Shown here in pieces: positions 25,687 to 34,095 of a stretch of DNA of 38,276 bases. The position numbers were made by a program, and so were the translations under genes. Numbering within the stretch: the stretch's first letter is position 1; every line of letters begins with the position of its first letter. The notes under the pieces are model-generated. The model saw nothing but the letters and a program-made list of their open reading frames with translations, did no database searches and was not told the DNA's origin. Origin of the DNA: Pelargonium nanum (Eukaryota; Streptophyta; Magnoliopsida; Geraniales; Geraniaceae); assembly GCA_036897485.1 (NCBI GenBank), contig JAYMTF010000368.1, forward strand, positions 1 through 38,276, given 5' to 3'.

Positions 25687-26606
25687 TTACAATTGGATAG
25701 AGAAATTTTAGGTAATTGCGATTCGGATAGGATTTGAAATTAAAATATATGTCTAATTTCTGATTTCCTAAACTAGCTAGTGTTTTTATTTTGGGAGATA
25801 AGTGTTAGTTTCTTCAAATGCAAGCAAACTTTAGAAAATAAATTAAAGGCCTAAAAGTAATGTAAAGCAAAGCCCATAACATATATTTATCCAAAACTAA
25901 GCCCATTGGGCTTTGAGCCCACCAAGGAGTTAGATTGAATAATTTGATTCAATATATAAAAAAAATACACACATATATAATCACATTCAAATTACAAGCA
26001 AAATTAACACACTAATAAAAAATACAACAAAAATATTTGATCTTTAAATGAGACATGTTACTGAACTGATAGATATATGAAAATGTTTCATTTTGGTCTC
26101 TCAATTGTTCATTTCGTTTTAAATTGGTACTATTTTGTTCCTAAATTGTTCATATTGTTTTAATTTAATTATCGAACTACGCTTGTTTTAAATTGAATTT
26201 TTTTTGTATGATAAAGGGACCAAATAGTATAAATTGGTGTGATGAATGTGTTCCTTAAATATACAATTTTTATTCCAAATTGTTCATATCGGTAAATTTA
26301 GTTCACTTAAACATCACGTGATCTCCAATTTAAAACAAAATAATTCGAAATAAAATGAATAATTAAATTATGTACAAAATTACATATTGTAAAACATATG
26401 AATAAAAGATGGACATAATTGAACAGTTGAACAAAAAAATTGAGTGCAACCAAAAACACTAAAGATCCTAAAGCCAAAACAAAGTAGGTGAGCCTAATCT
26501 CCACATACACAAAATCAAGTGAAGTTGGTGTATTAGAAAAAATTTAGTTGGAAACTTTTCTATATATATAACAAAAAATCATATGTTTTGTTTCATCAAA
26601 ACCAAA
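25687..26606. other. Intergenic region between divergent SAP and DUF688 genes
   Basis: About 0.9 kb of AT-rich DNA serving as upstream region for both genes. Segments near 26090-26300 use phrasing common in decayed MITEs (TTTTGGTCTCTCAATTGTTCAT, with the related CCTAAATTGTTCATATTGTTTTAA close by), suggesting a small repeat remnant. TATATATATA sits at 26561-26570, just before the DUF688 start. Confidence 0.4.
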
Positions 26607-28631
26607 ATGGAAGAGAATGGGTTCACAAAACAGTATACCAAAAAGAGAGTTTGGCAAGCAATTTCAGTTCCATTTTTGTGGGAAGAAAGGCCAGGAGCTC
26701 CCATCAAAGATTGGAAACCTGAGGAGCATGTAGCGATTTGGTAAGTGTTTAGAAGAGCTGACAATTCGGGTTTTGAGTTATATTTTGGTTTTGTTTTTGA
26801 GTTCGGGTTGAAAATGGCTGACCGAACTTGAGATGTAAGAGGTGTGGGTTTTAGACTGTGGGTTGAGTTTTATATGTAAAATGTGTAGGTTTGTTTGACT
26901 TGAAAGTTGGTCGAGCTTATTTTATGTGAATTAAATCGGAAAAAAAATGGGTCAGGTTGCTTGAATTTGTCTCACCCGAAATTTGATATGGTTTAAATTA
27001 TGGGCCGGGTTTTGAGTGCCCATGTGATTGAGTCCAAATTATGTGTTCTAATGTTTAGAAGTTTTTATTTTTGTTTTTAAAACATACTCTATATGCTTAA
27101 AAGAAATTCATATTTGTCTTCTAAAATTGTCACATTGGTCTCTATTATTAATTAATAATTCGGATTTTGGATCGAGTTTGTTATTTCGTATTTTGGTTGA
27201 AAATGCCTAATACGGGCTCAATCAACAAGAATTGTGGATTTTAGGCAGGGTTTTGCATGCAAAATGCCCGCTAACCCGGCCATAATTCAATTAGGTCTAC
27301 TTATATTTTTAAAGTATTTTGTATTTATTTTTTAATATTTTCATATTTGTTTCTCTTGTTTGACAAAATTATAATTCTTGCCCAGACAAGATTTTTGAGT
27401 ATTGCCTCTTATAATTTGATAAAAAATTTACTCTTGTAGTTCACCCGCTCCTGAGGAGGTAGCTCATGCAATATCGTCGCCCTCTCCACCGCCTCCGATC
27501 AAGCTTATCGCCTCTATTCCCTTCAAATGGGAGGAAAAGCCCGGGACACCTCTGATCAGTGTCAAATCAAATTCTGAAAGTTTAGTACAAACAACATCAA
27601 TTGATCAAAATATTACTAAACAAATAGAAATGGAAATGGAAATGGAAATTCCCTCATCGCCCGCTAGTTCTGATACCGATGGAAGTACGAGTAGCTACGC
27701 AACGGGAAGTTCGAGCCCTGTCGGGTCTTCATTCTTGGAATGTATGTTTCCATTGTACCAACCCACGGATGCAGGGTTTTTAGAAAAAGTTGGGAGCTCA
27801 AAGAAGATCCCGCTTACTCAGCAACAAGTCATGAGCAACGAATGTGATATGGAAAGTAACGGTAGTGTTGTGGTTCGGAGGGCACCGACACTTGGAGAGT
27901 TGATAATGATGAGTCGGAGGAGGAGTTGTCAAAGGAGATCTGATCAAGTAAGAAGACAGAGTGTATCAATGGTATGTATCCAAAATCACAACTATTTAAA
28001 CGGTCACGAGTGGTTTTTGAACTAATTTTATGACCAAATAATTTTTCAACTTTCGAAAACTGACCGAAATGGTTTCTCACGTTAAGATCATTAGATATTC
28101 TTTTTTTCTTTAATGTTAAGCAATTCAAACAGACTGAAAAACTAGTAGAAGTTAATAACATATGTAGAACCATTTTTGTCGGACCCTTAGTATTCAATTT
28201 ACCCCCGTTTAATATTTTTGGTCTCTGATTTGAAATCGGACCCTTAGTATTTCAGTATTTTGTGTAAAACCGGTCAATTACACACGTAACAACAACCATC
28301 AACATGGACAAGTGGGTTAAAGCACTCGTTTTTCTGAGATCTCAGGTTCGATCCTCGGTTGTTACGCTTGCTTAAAATTATACACTACTAACATAGTGAC
28401 TATTTTGAAACATAATAAAATACTAAGGGGTTAAATTAGAACAAAAATCATTTTTTTGAAAAAAAATAAATACCAAAATGATCATTTGAAACATAATGGG
28501 TACATACAATTTTTCAGGAATTCATGCAAAAAGGAGTTCTTGGATGTTGCTTCTTTGGAACTGATCACATCAAAACGATCTGTCGTTTTAGCGGAAATCA
28601 AAAGCACAAGCCAAGACTGAGCCTCATGTGA
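26607..28631 (+). CDS. DUF688 family protein of unknown function, 3 exons
   Basis: Exons 26607-26740, 27440-27971 and 28518-28631 join in frame to 259 residues with GT-AG introns. Two copies of the family hallmark are visible: VPFLWEERPGAP (21-32) and IPFKWEEKPGTP (71-82). Then come a Pro-rich linker, an acidic EMEMEM run encoded by a (GAAATG)4 microsatellite (27627-27650), a Ser-rich stretch, a basic segment SRRRSCQRRSDQVRRQS near residue 205-220, and a Cys-containing tail (VLGCCFF). No enzyme domain, signal peptide or membrane segment is seen. DUF688 proteins are plant-specific and uncharacterised, so no function is given. An in-frame ATG at 26583 would add 8 residues (MFCFIKTK); 26607 is preferred because the longer form adds nothing family-like, but the start is uncertain. 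Confidence 0.88.
26755..27300. repeat. Two diverged copies of a dispersed element in DUF688 intron 1
   Basis: The intron holds two related segments, about 26755-27020 and 27165-27300. Shared words are AATTCGG.TTT, TATTTTGGTT, GGTTGAAAATG.CT, GTGG.TTTTAG and ATGCAAAATG or ATGTAAAATG. The first begins GAGCTGACAATTCGGG, the terminal motif seen in several other places in this window. Confidence 0.5.
28290..28364 (+). repeat. tRNA-like sequence (probable SINE head or tRNA relic) in DUF688 intron 2
   Basis: An A-box-like TGGACAAGTGGG (28305-28316) and a near-perfect B box GGTTCGATCC (28345-28354) are spaced as in a tRNA. The ends AACAACC (28290-28296) and GGTTGTT (28357-28363) pair like a 7-bp acceptor stem around a 75-nt unit. 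The D, anticodon and T arms do not fold well, so a working tRNA is unlikely. A decayed tRNA gene or tRNA-derived SINE promoter fits best. Confidence 0.45.
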
Positions 28632-28863
28632 ATTTACGTATCTGCCCTCACATATGTTACTAGCAATTTAGCATTTTCACTTCTAAATATGAGGGTATGT
28701 AAGTCAAGTTTCGAGTTCTATAACGAAACCAAACTTCAAATTGTGTTTAGAACTTTCTGTTCAGCTTTTCAAGTTGTAAAGTGTGTATGTCCCAAAATTA
28801 TTGAAGGCTCGAAATGACTATAATCATGACGGTTTACGAAACTCTTATCCTTCAACAATAAAA

Positions 28864-29065
28864 GGATTAATGTCACCAATGGTACATGAACTTTCATCAA
28901 ATACTCAATTTAGTACATCAAACTTTTAAAAGACCAATTTAGTACATGAACTTTCTATTTCAATCCAATTCGATACACACAGTTAAATATGGTCAATTTT
29001 ACGTTAAACCAAAAAGTCAATGATCAAATTTATATTTTTTAGTGTACCATTGATGACATTAATCC
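28864..29065. mobile_element. Mutator-type MITE with perfect 9-bp target duplication
   Basis: A ~202-bp noncoding element with terminal inverted repeats GGATTAATGTCACCAATGG and, inverted at the right end, GGATTAATGTCATCAATGG, one mismatch apart. It is flanked on both sides by ACAATAAAA (28855-28863 and 29066-29074), an exact 9-bp duplication. Terminal GG, 9-bp duplication and small size fit a nonautonomous Mutator-like element. The body has the TTTAGTACATGAACTTT-type text of common eudicot MITEs. Confidence 0.85.
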
Positions 29066-29359
29066 ACAATAAAAATAATCCACAATAAAAATAATCTTAG
29101 AGTTTAGAAGGCTCTCAGCCTAAATAGGGCATCTGGTTTTGTCTAATTTTGCTTCGATGATTTTGATTCGAAGATCACGTGGATTTTTTTTTATCGAAAT
29201 TGATCGCTCTTTGTTGATGTGTTTGATTTTTACTAATTATGTTTCACAATAAATTTGACTAATTAAAAATAATCCACAATCAAAATCTTCGTGTACCATT
29301 GATGACATTAATCCACAATAAAAATAATCTTCGAGTTTTAGACTGAGAGCCTTCTAAAC
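29042..29359. repeat. Rearranged block: 39-bp direct repeat plus 17-bp inverted repeat
   Basis: The MITE right terminus and its flank (29042-29080) occur again, identical, at 29291-29329. Immediately outside each copy, GTTTAGAAGGCTCTCAG (29102-29118) and its exact inverse (29343-29359) face one another across about 225 bp. The two structures interlock, implying a duplication or inversion after MITE insertion, or a second foldback element. Confidence 0.75.
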
Positions 29360-29394
29360 CCGGCATGTTAGGAATAAACATTAAACCCAAAATT

Positions 29395-29665
29395 TTGTAC
29401 TTGAAACTCGATACCCACTCCCCTTGCCGGTCGATTTTTGGTTAGACATTTAGAACCCGAACTCAAAGAAACATGACCTAAACTTGATCTAAAATTCGAA
29501 CGATTTTTGAATCAGGTCAGACAAACATGCGCTAAACCATACATTTTTTACTAAAAACCCAAAACCCACACCATTTCCTAGTCGATTTTAGGTCAATCCT
29601 TTTAAACCTGAAATCGAAGTAACTCGACATAAACTAGATCTGAAACCCGAATTGTCTGCCTTACG
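29395..29665. repeat. Remnant of the TAGAG-type dispersed element
   Basis: The text (CTCGATACCCACTCCCCTTG, AACCCGAACTC, GACCTAAACTTGATCTAAA) is repeated in loosely diverged form within the segment (near 29400-29500 and 29520-29650). The right edge CCCGAATTGTCTGCCTTA resembles the inverted terminal motif GCGAATTGTCATCTCTA seen at 32071-32087. Noncoding. Confidence 0.4.
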
Positions 29666-29825
29666 CTCCAAGACAATCCAAGCTGAACAGTTGCATTCAG
29701 ATCCTCATGTTTCACAAGGCCCATTAGCTTTATATTGATGGCCCATATATGGAGGCTTGTGGGCTTGCAACAGTTCTAGGCCCATTTAATTAGAGTGAAC
29801 AACAATTAATCATTTTTAGTACAAA

Positions 29826-29854
29826 CTAGATTTTGATCCCGTGCATTGCACGGG
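29826..29854 (-). mobile_element. Helitron-like 3' terminus
   Basis: On the minus strand a 7-bp-stem GC-rich hairpin (CCCGTGC-AAT-GCACGGG, 29854-29838) is followed after 8 nt by CTAG and then T. This is the classic Helitron 3' end: hairpin, CTRR, insertion before T. The 5' end (TC...) would lie to the right and was not located, so the element's extent is unknown. Confidence 0.5.
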
Positions 29855-29929
29855 CACATAGTAACTAAAGTGTCAATGCGTGTTTCTATATATTTTTCAT
29901 ATTATTTGGGGTGGTATTATAATTAGGGA

Positions 29930-30130
29930 TCGAGGATTTCAAGCCAAGAATATTTGGTTTAGATTAAGCCACCAATGAGATTATGACACCTCATTTAAAA
30001 TGGTTGGATCCAGCGGGTCGCTCCGCTCCCACAAATTTACTTGGGTGGGTAAATGAGTATTTTTATGTGGTGACAAGCTCTAATTGACTTGGCTTAGGGT
30101 AAGCCAAAAAATTCGTTACTTAGATTCCTT
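29930..30130. mobile_element. Small nonautonomous inverted-repeat element, copy 1
   Basis: About 200 bp with inverted outer parts: AAGCCACCAATGAGATTATG near the left and, inverted, AAGCCAAGTCAATTAGAGC near the right. The core contains GGATCCAGCGGGTCGCTCCG, CCCACAAATTTAC and GGGTGGG. Related copies with the same core order lie at 37903-38118 and 38145-38276. Noncoding; superfamily undetermined. Confidence 0.6.
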
Positions 30131-30246
30131 ATTCTCTTATAATTATTAAAAAATGTAAAGATTTAAAATTAAATAAAATAGCGCTCTAATATGCATTATA
30201 AATTTTTAATATTATTCAATTTTATAGTATGTATAAATGTATACGT

Positions 30247-30600
30247 TAGAGCTGACAAATTGTGCGTGTAGTATTCCACGACCAAAAATGAATATATTAC
30301 ACGCTTAATAATTGTATTAGACGGTCGAACTCGAACACGGCATGTTTAACACAATAACTAAATGGGTCGTGTTCATTCGACATGACACGAACACGATCCA
30401 ACACATTTTTTTTTAAGTTGAGCTACACAATAGGGGGTAGCTCTCCCCTTTTAACCCGAACTCCACCCCCCCCGACGCAATGAGATTTGAACCCACGACC
30501 TACTACATGGAGATGTGCGTTTTGACCATTGTGTCACCCCCTAGGGGGCGATCCAACACATATTGTACGATGGAAACAACATATTATTTAGATTAATTTA
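30247..30600. repeat. Older dispersed repeat that hosts the SINE
   Basis: Begins TAGAGCTGACAAATTGTGCG and continues with CGAACTCGAACACGGCATG, GGGTCGTGTTC and GACATGACACGAACACGATC. This is the wording of a common plant degenerate repeat and is interrupted by the SINE. Its right boundary is unclear. Confidence 0.45.
30407..30548 (-). mobile_element. tRNA-derived SINE with perfect 13-bp target duplication
   Basis: Read on the minus strand, the element starts near GGGGGTGACACAATGGTC (A-box-like, 30536-30524), continues to a B box GGGTTCAAATCTC (30494-30482) and ends in a run of nine A (30415-30407). It is flanked by CGATCCAACACAT on both sides (30394-30406 and 30549-30561), an exact 13-bp duplication. 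Length is about 142 bp. Removing it restores continuous host repeat sequence. Confidence 0.88.
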
Positions 30601-31331
30601 CAGTTACACTCTTATATGTGCATGTCGGGCTCGACATGCGTGTCACAATACAACTAATTAACCGTTCGTCTGCATTTTAAATTTTTATTACAAATATGAA
30701 ATAATTGATAAACGTGTTGGGTTTTCCGACACGAAATTAAACCGCTTTTACAAAATTGTATTTAATTGGTCCTTTGTGATATGTGGGTTATAATAACTCC
30801 ACATCATCATCTTCTACTTGTTCTTTTTTTCAAGTTAATATTTTTAGTAATAATGAATGAAAATAGGTTGGTGATCACTTTTCAACTACTCTTTATCTAC
30901 CAAATCAATTGTGCACATAAATTAGTCGCAAAAGTAAGTGCAAAAATTCCTAATTTCCGGGAACCCAAACTATTTGTTTTTCTTCTTCCTATTTTTTAGG
31001 TCAACTATTAGATAATTTAGATGATCCAATTTTCAATTTAGGGTTTGTTCAAAACATTTACATGTATTAATATGGGTTAATAATTTAGTTTTGTAATCCA
31101 TGTGTATCGCGATATGGAAATGCATTTAACTCGCACTACAAAAAGAACCTTCATCGTTCTTTTTTTGTTTCGTCATTAAAAGAATAATAGGGACGGTAGA
31201 CATGTTATTGATGTTACACTTGTTGATCATCATCGATGAAATGATTGTCGTTGACCAACGACTATTTCGATGATGAAAATTGTGATGTAATCGACAACTC
31301 CTTATTCGTCTCTTACACATCGTAAACTTGT

Positions 31332-31382
31332 GACATAATTTCTATTGTTTTTTTTTTTGAAACAGACATAATTTCTATTGTT
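31332..31382 (-). mobile_element. 15-bp retroposed stub with perfect 18-bp target duplication
   Basis: GACATAATTTCTATTGTT occurs at 31332-31349 and again at 31365-31382. The 15 bp between read TGTTTC plus nine A on the minus strand. A poly(A) tail with six preceding bases between long exact duplications fits a very severely 5'-truncated SINE or LINE insertion. Confidence 0.65.
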
Positions 31383-31808
31383 AGTATCATATGAATCTAA
31401 CATATTGAATTCTCTCGTATTTAAGTATTTTTTACCACTCGTTTTATATACGATTTTAAAATATTGAATCTAATTTAATATCTTGAACAGTGTATGTATA
31501 TCACTTGTCGTGATTTACTATTCAATATTGAAAAGGGATTTGATCCGACGGTACAAATCTCATCTTTATTTATGCTTTGTGCCTAAAATCTAACTTGTCA
31601 TTTCGAGTTTGTTTTGTGCACAACCTATCTTGGTCTACAATAGACATTACAAGAAAACTATTGAGCCGCGATATAATAAAATTTGCCGCTAATATTTTCA
31701 TCACAGTACAAAAATGAAAAGAAAACAAAACAACATGCGATCAAATTTTTTGTCACATATCATGCTCTTTATAAATGAGAATCATAGATAAAGAACTGTA
31801 CTAGTAGC

Positions 31809-32087
31809 TAGAGCCGAAAATTTAGACCTGAATCCTCAAACACCTGAAACTCGACAAAAAATTGCGGGTTCGACTACATAAGATGAACCCGACCAAATTT
31901 TAGGTTGGATGTTTTTTGAGAAATCACAGGTTGGCTTGAACATGTCTGCACAAACCTACGCATTTGTTTGTAGAACTCAACCTACATCTACAGATCGAAA
32001 CGTGCATCTCTCTCTGGACTGGATCCGAATTAAACTTTTTCAACCCGAACTCGGAAGACACGACCTGAAAGCGAATTGTCATCTCTA
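31809..32087. mobile_element. Dispersed element with TAGAG...CTCTA termini
   Basis: The left end is TAGAGCCGAAAATTTAG and the right end, inverted, is TAGAGATGACAATTCGC. The body is about 280 bp, rich in GGGTTCGACT and AACCCGAACTC-type words. Noncoding. Flanking duplication is not evident. The termini agree with ends at 24726, 26755 and 30247. Confidence 0.5.
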
Positions 32088-33906
32088 CAAGCAACCCACC
32101 ATATTTTTTATAGTAAATATTTTTTATAAAAACTAGTGTTGCCAAAATTAATACAAATATGAAATTAAGCAATGAATTTTTATTAATTATAGGACATGAT
32201 GGACAACTAATATGTCTCATTGCTTGTTGGCCGACCACAGAGTTATGACAAACACACTGTGACCATCCAAATGTAGGACCCAACATTTGTTGAAATCACC
32301 GGCCCTAATTTTCTTATTTTTTTGTCTTTAAGGCCGGCTTTTAGTTATATTTGCACTTTAGGACCTAATCTTTTCAACAATTTTTCACAAATATATTATT
32401 AGAGAGAGATCACATGATTCGCATAATTATCTAAATCAAGAAACTATTTGATTAGGCTCAATTGACCAATTAAATGATGTCACGTCAGTAAAAGAAAAAT
32501 AGATCCAGTTGAAGTTCGCTTACAACCACAAATTCATTACACAAACTAGTAGTCACAATTGACGATTCGAGATTTTAGAATCGGTCGGGTTGAAAAGACT
32601 CAACCCAACCTCAAACCGTTAGAGGTTAGGTCTAGATTTGTACGGGTTGCTGGTTTTTCATAAAAAATTAATTCATATCCAAAACGCAAGAAGCTAGATA
32701 TATGTTTGTATGAGTTACGAATTTCACATAAAAATATTTTGATTGTCCGACACGATCCGAACTTTTCAGTAATTACTAGTTTGGTTAAGAATCTTTTGTT
32801 TTAATAATTATATATGTCATTCACAAACACCATTGTCAATGTCCTTTTCTTTCAACCTCACCTAATTCCATTTGATCATTCCCAAAACCCATACATTTAA
32901 TTAATTATTTGAGAAAAGTCCTAATCATATTGAGGAAGAAAAAAAAAACATTTTCTTTTGACTATAATCTCTTGGAAATCAATTATTAATTTGCTTAATG
33001 GTGCTAGATTATTAATGGTAATTTACTCTATAGGATACATTTATATCACAATTTATTCTCTATGTTTCAAATATAGAAGTCACAATGTAAATTTATGATT
33101 AAGTCTTAACTATGATTAAGTTTTGAGCATGAGTGATTGCATACCGTAAAACGTACGAGAACCAAAAGCGGTTTATATAAAAAATTAGAAAAATAAATAT
33201 TTAAAATATTTAACCACCATCTACTCTTAAACCTAATAAATATGCCAACATAGCATGCCAAGAAGTCAATTTGGTAGCTAATATCCAGCACAAAATATTA
33301 CATCTCACATGCATGAATTTTCTCTTTATTAGTTGTAAAAACATCACTTTCTTCTTGTCAATTCCAATCAAGCAATTAAATACTCTTTTGATTTTTAATT
33401 TGATTTATTGGGTTGTAATTAAATAGTGTTTTCTTTACAAGAAGCATTTACAGCTATTGCCTCTATAAACAAGATAAGATGCTTGGACAATTTTATTTCT
33501 TCAATTAATATTGATGAGAAATTGTACATTATGTTGTGTTTTGGTTGTTCTTGGAAGTGATTTTATGATGGGATCATTTCACTTGCCTCTAAAACTTAAT
33601 AAATGAGCAACTTTGACTTAAAATGGTTGTAAAATATTTTTTAAATCAGATCAACACTTTTTGCAATTGAGCGAGCATGAAAATATAAGAAACGATTGTT
33701 TAATGCACAAAATATTTACTATTTTTGGGATTGGAGAGATCATTTCTATACATTTTCATCCCTATTTTTACAGAGAGACCGACCCGATTTACTACATGAT
33801 CCTCTTGTCATCATAGGGTCATTTTAGTAATTTACTATATTTCAATAGTCACGATTCATTCCAAAGAAAAATCCTTCTTATTTTTCGCATAAAAATATAA
33901 TTTCCC

Positions 33907-33914
33907 TATAAAAA
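33907..33914 (+). promoter_or_regulatory. Probable TATA box of the GRAS gene
   Basis: TATAAAAA lies 189 bp upstream of the GRAS start codon. Transcription would start near 33940, giving a leader of roughly 155 nt containing a short upstream reading frame. Position and sequence are typical, but it is one AT-rich word in an AT-rich region. Confidence 0.5.
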
Positions 33915-33982
33915 AATGTGGGGAAAGTTACCTCTTTTTCAAGTCTTCAACACCACAAACAAGGAGAATATTCTCAGTTGAC

Positions 33983-34039
33983 ATGGTTTTAAATGAGAAG
34001 CATCATATTTACATTTCCACACACCAAAAAAGTCCCTAA
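33983..34039 (+). CDS. Upstream open reading frame in the GRAS leader (18 codons)
   Basis: ATG at 33983 opens an 18-codon frame ending in TAA (34037-34039), 56 bp before the GRAS start and in another frame. If transcription starts near 33940, ribosomes would meet this ATG first, so it could lower translation of the main frame. The peptide (MVLNEKHHIYISTHQKSP) matches nothing I know. Existence of the frame is certain; use is inferred. Confidence 0.4.
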   Translation: MVLNEKHHIYISTHQKSP

Positions 34040-34095
34040 ACTCTAAATTCCCAAATAGAGCCATCCTCTTCCTTAGTTCTTCCTCTATTCCCTCC

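Larger units (their letters stand above)
28632..34095. other. 5.4-kb gene-poor region with transposon remnants
   Basis: No coding region is supportable between the DUF688 stop and the GRAS start. Recognisable parts are annotated separately: the Mutator-type MITE and the rearranged block beside it, a Helitron-like end, a small inverted-repeat element near 30 kb, a SINE, a 15-bp retroposed stub, and remnants with the TAGAG-type terminus. From 32500 to 33900 the sequence is AT-rich with nothing recognisable apart from a TAGAG-family-like stretch at about 32550-32770 and a partial MITE arm at 32452-32485; the last few hundred bases should hold the GRAS promoter. Confidence 0.6.

Noticed and set aside
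31134-31147. CACTACAAAAAGA, like a CACTA-transposon terminus (similar CATTACAAGAAAA near 31647)
   Set aside because: No inverted partner TTTTTGTAGTG and no 3-bp duplication were found; short A-rich matches are expected by chance.
31924-32286. A 120-codon minus-strand frame
   Set aside because: It lies across a dispersed repeat and AT-rich flank, with no domain or family resemblance.
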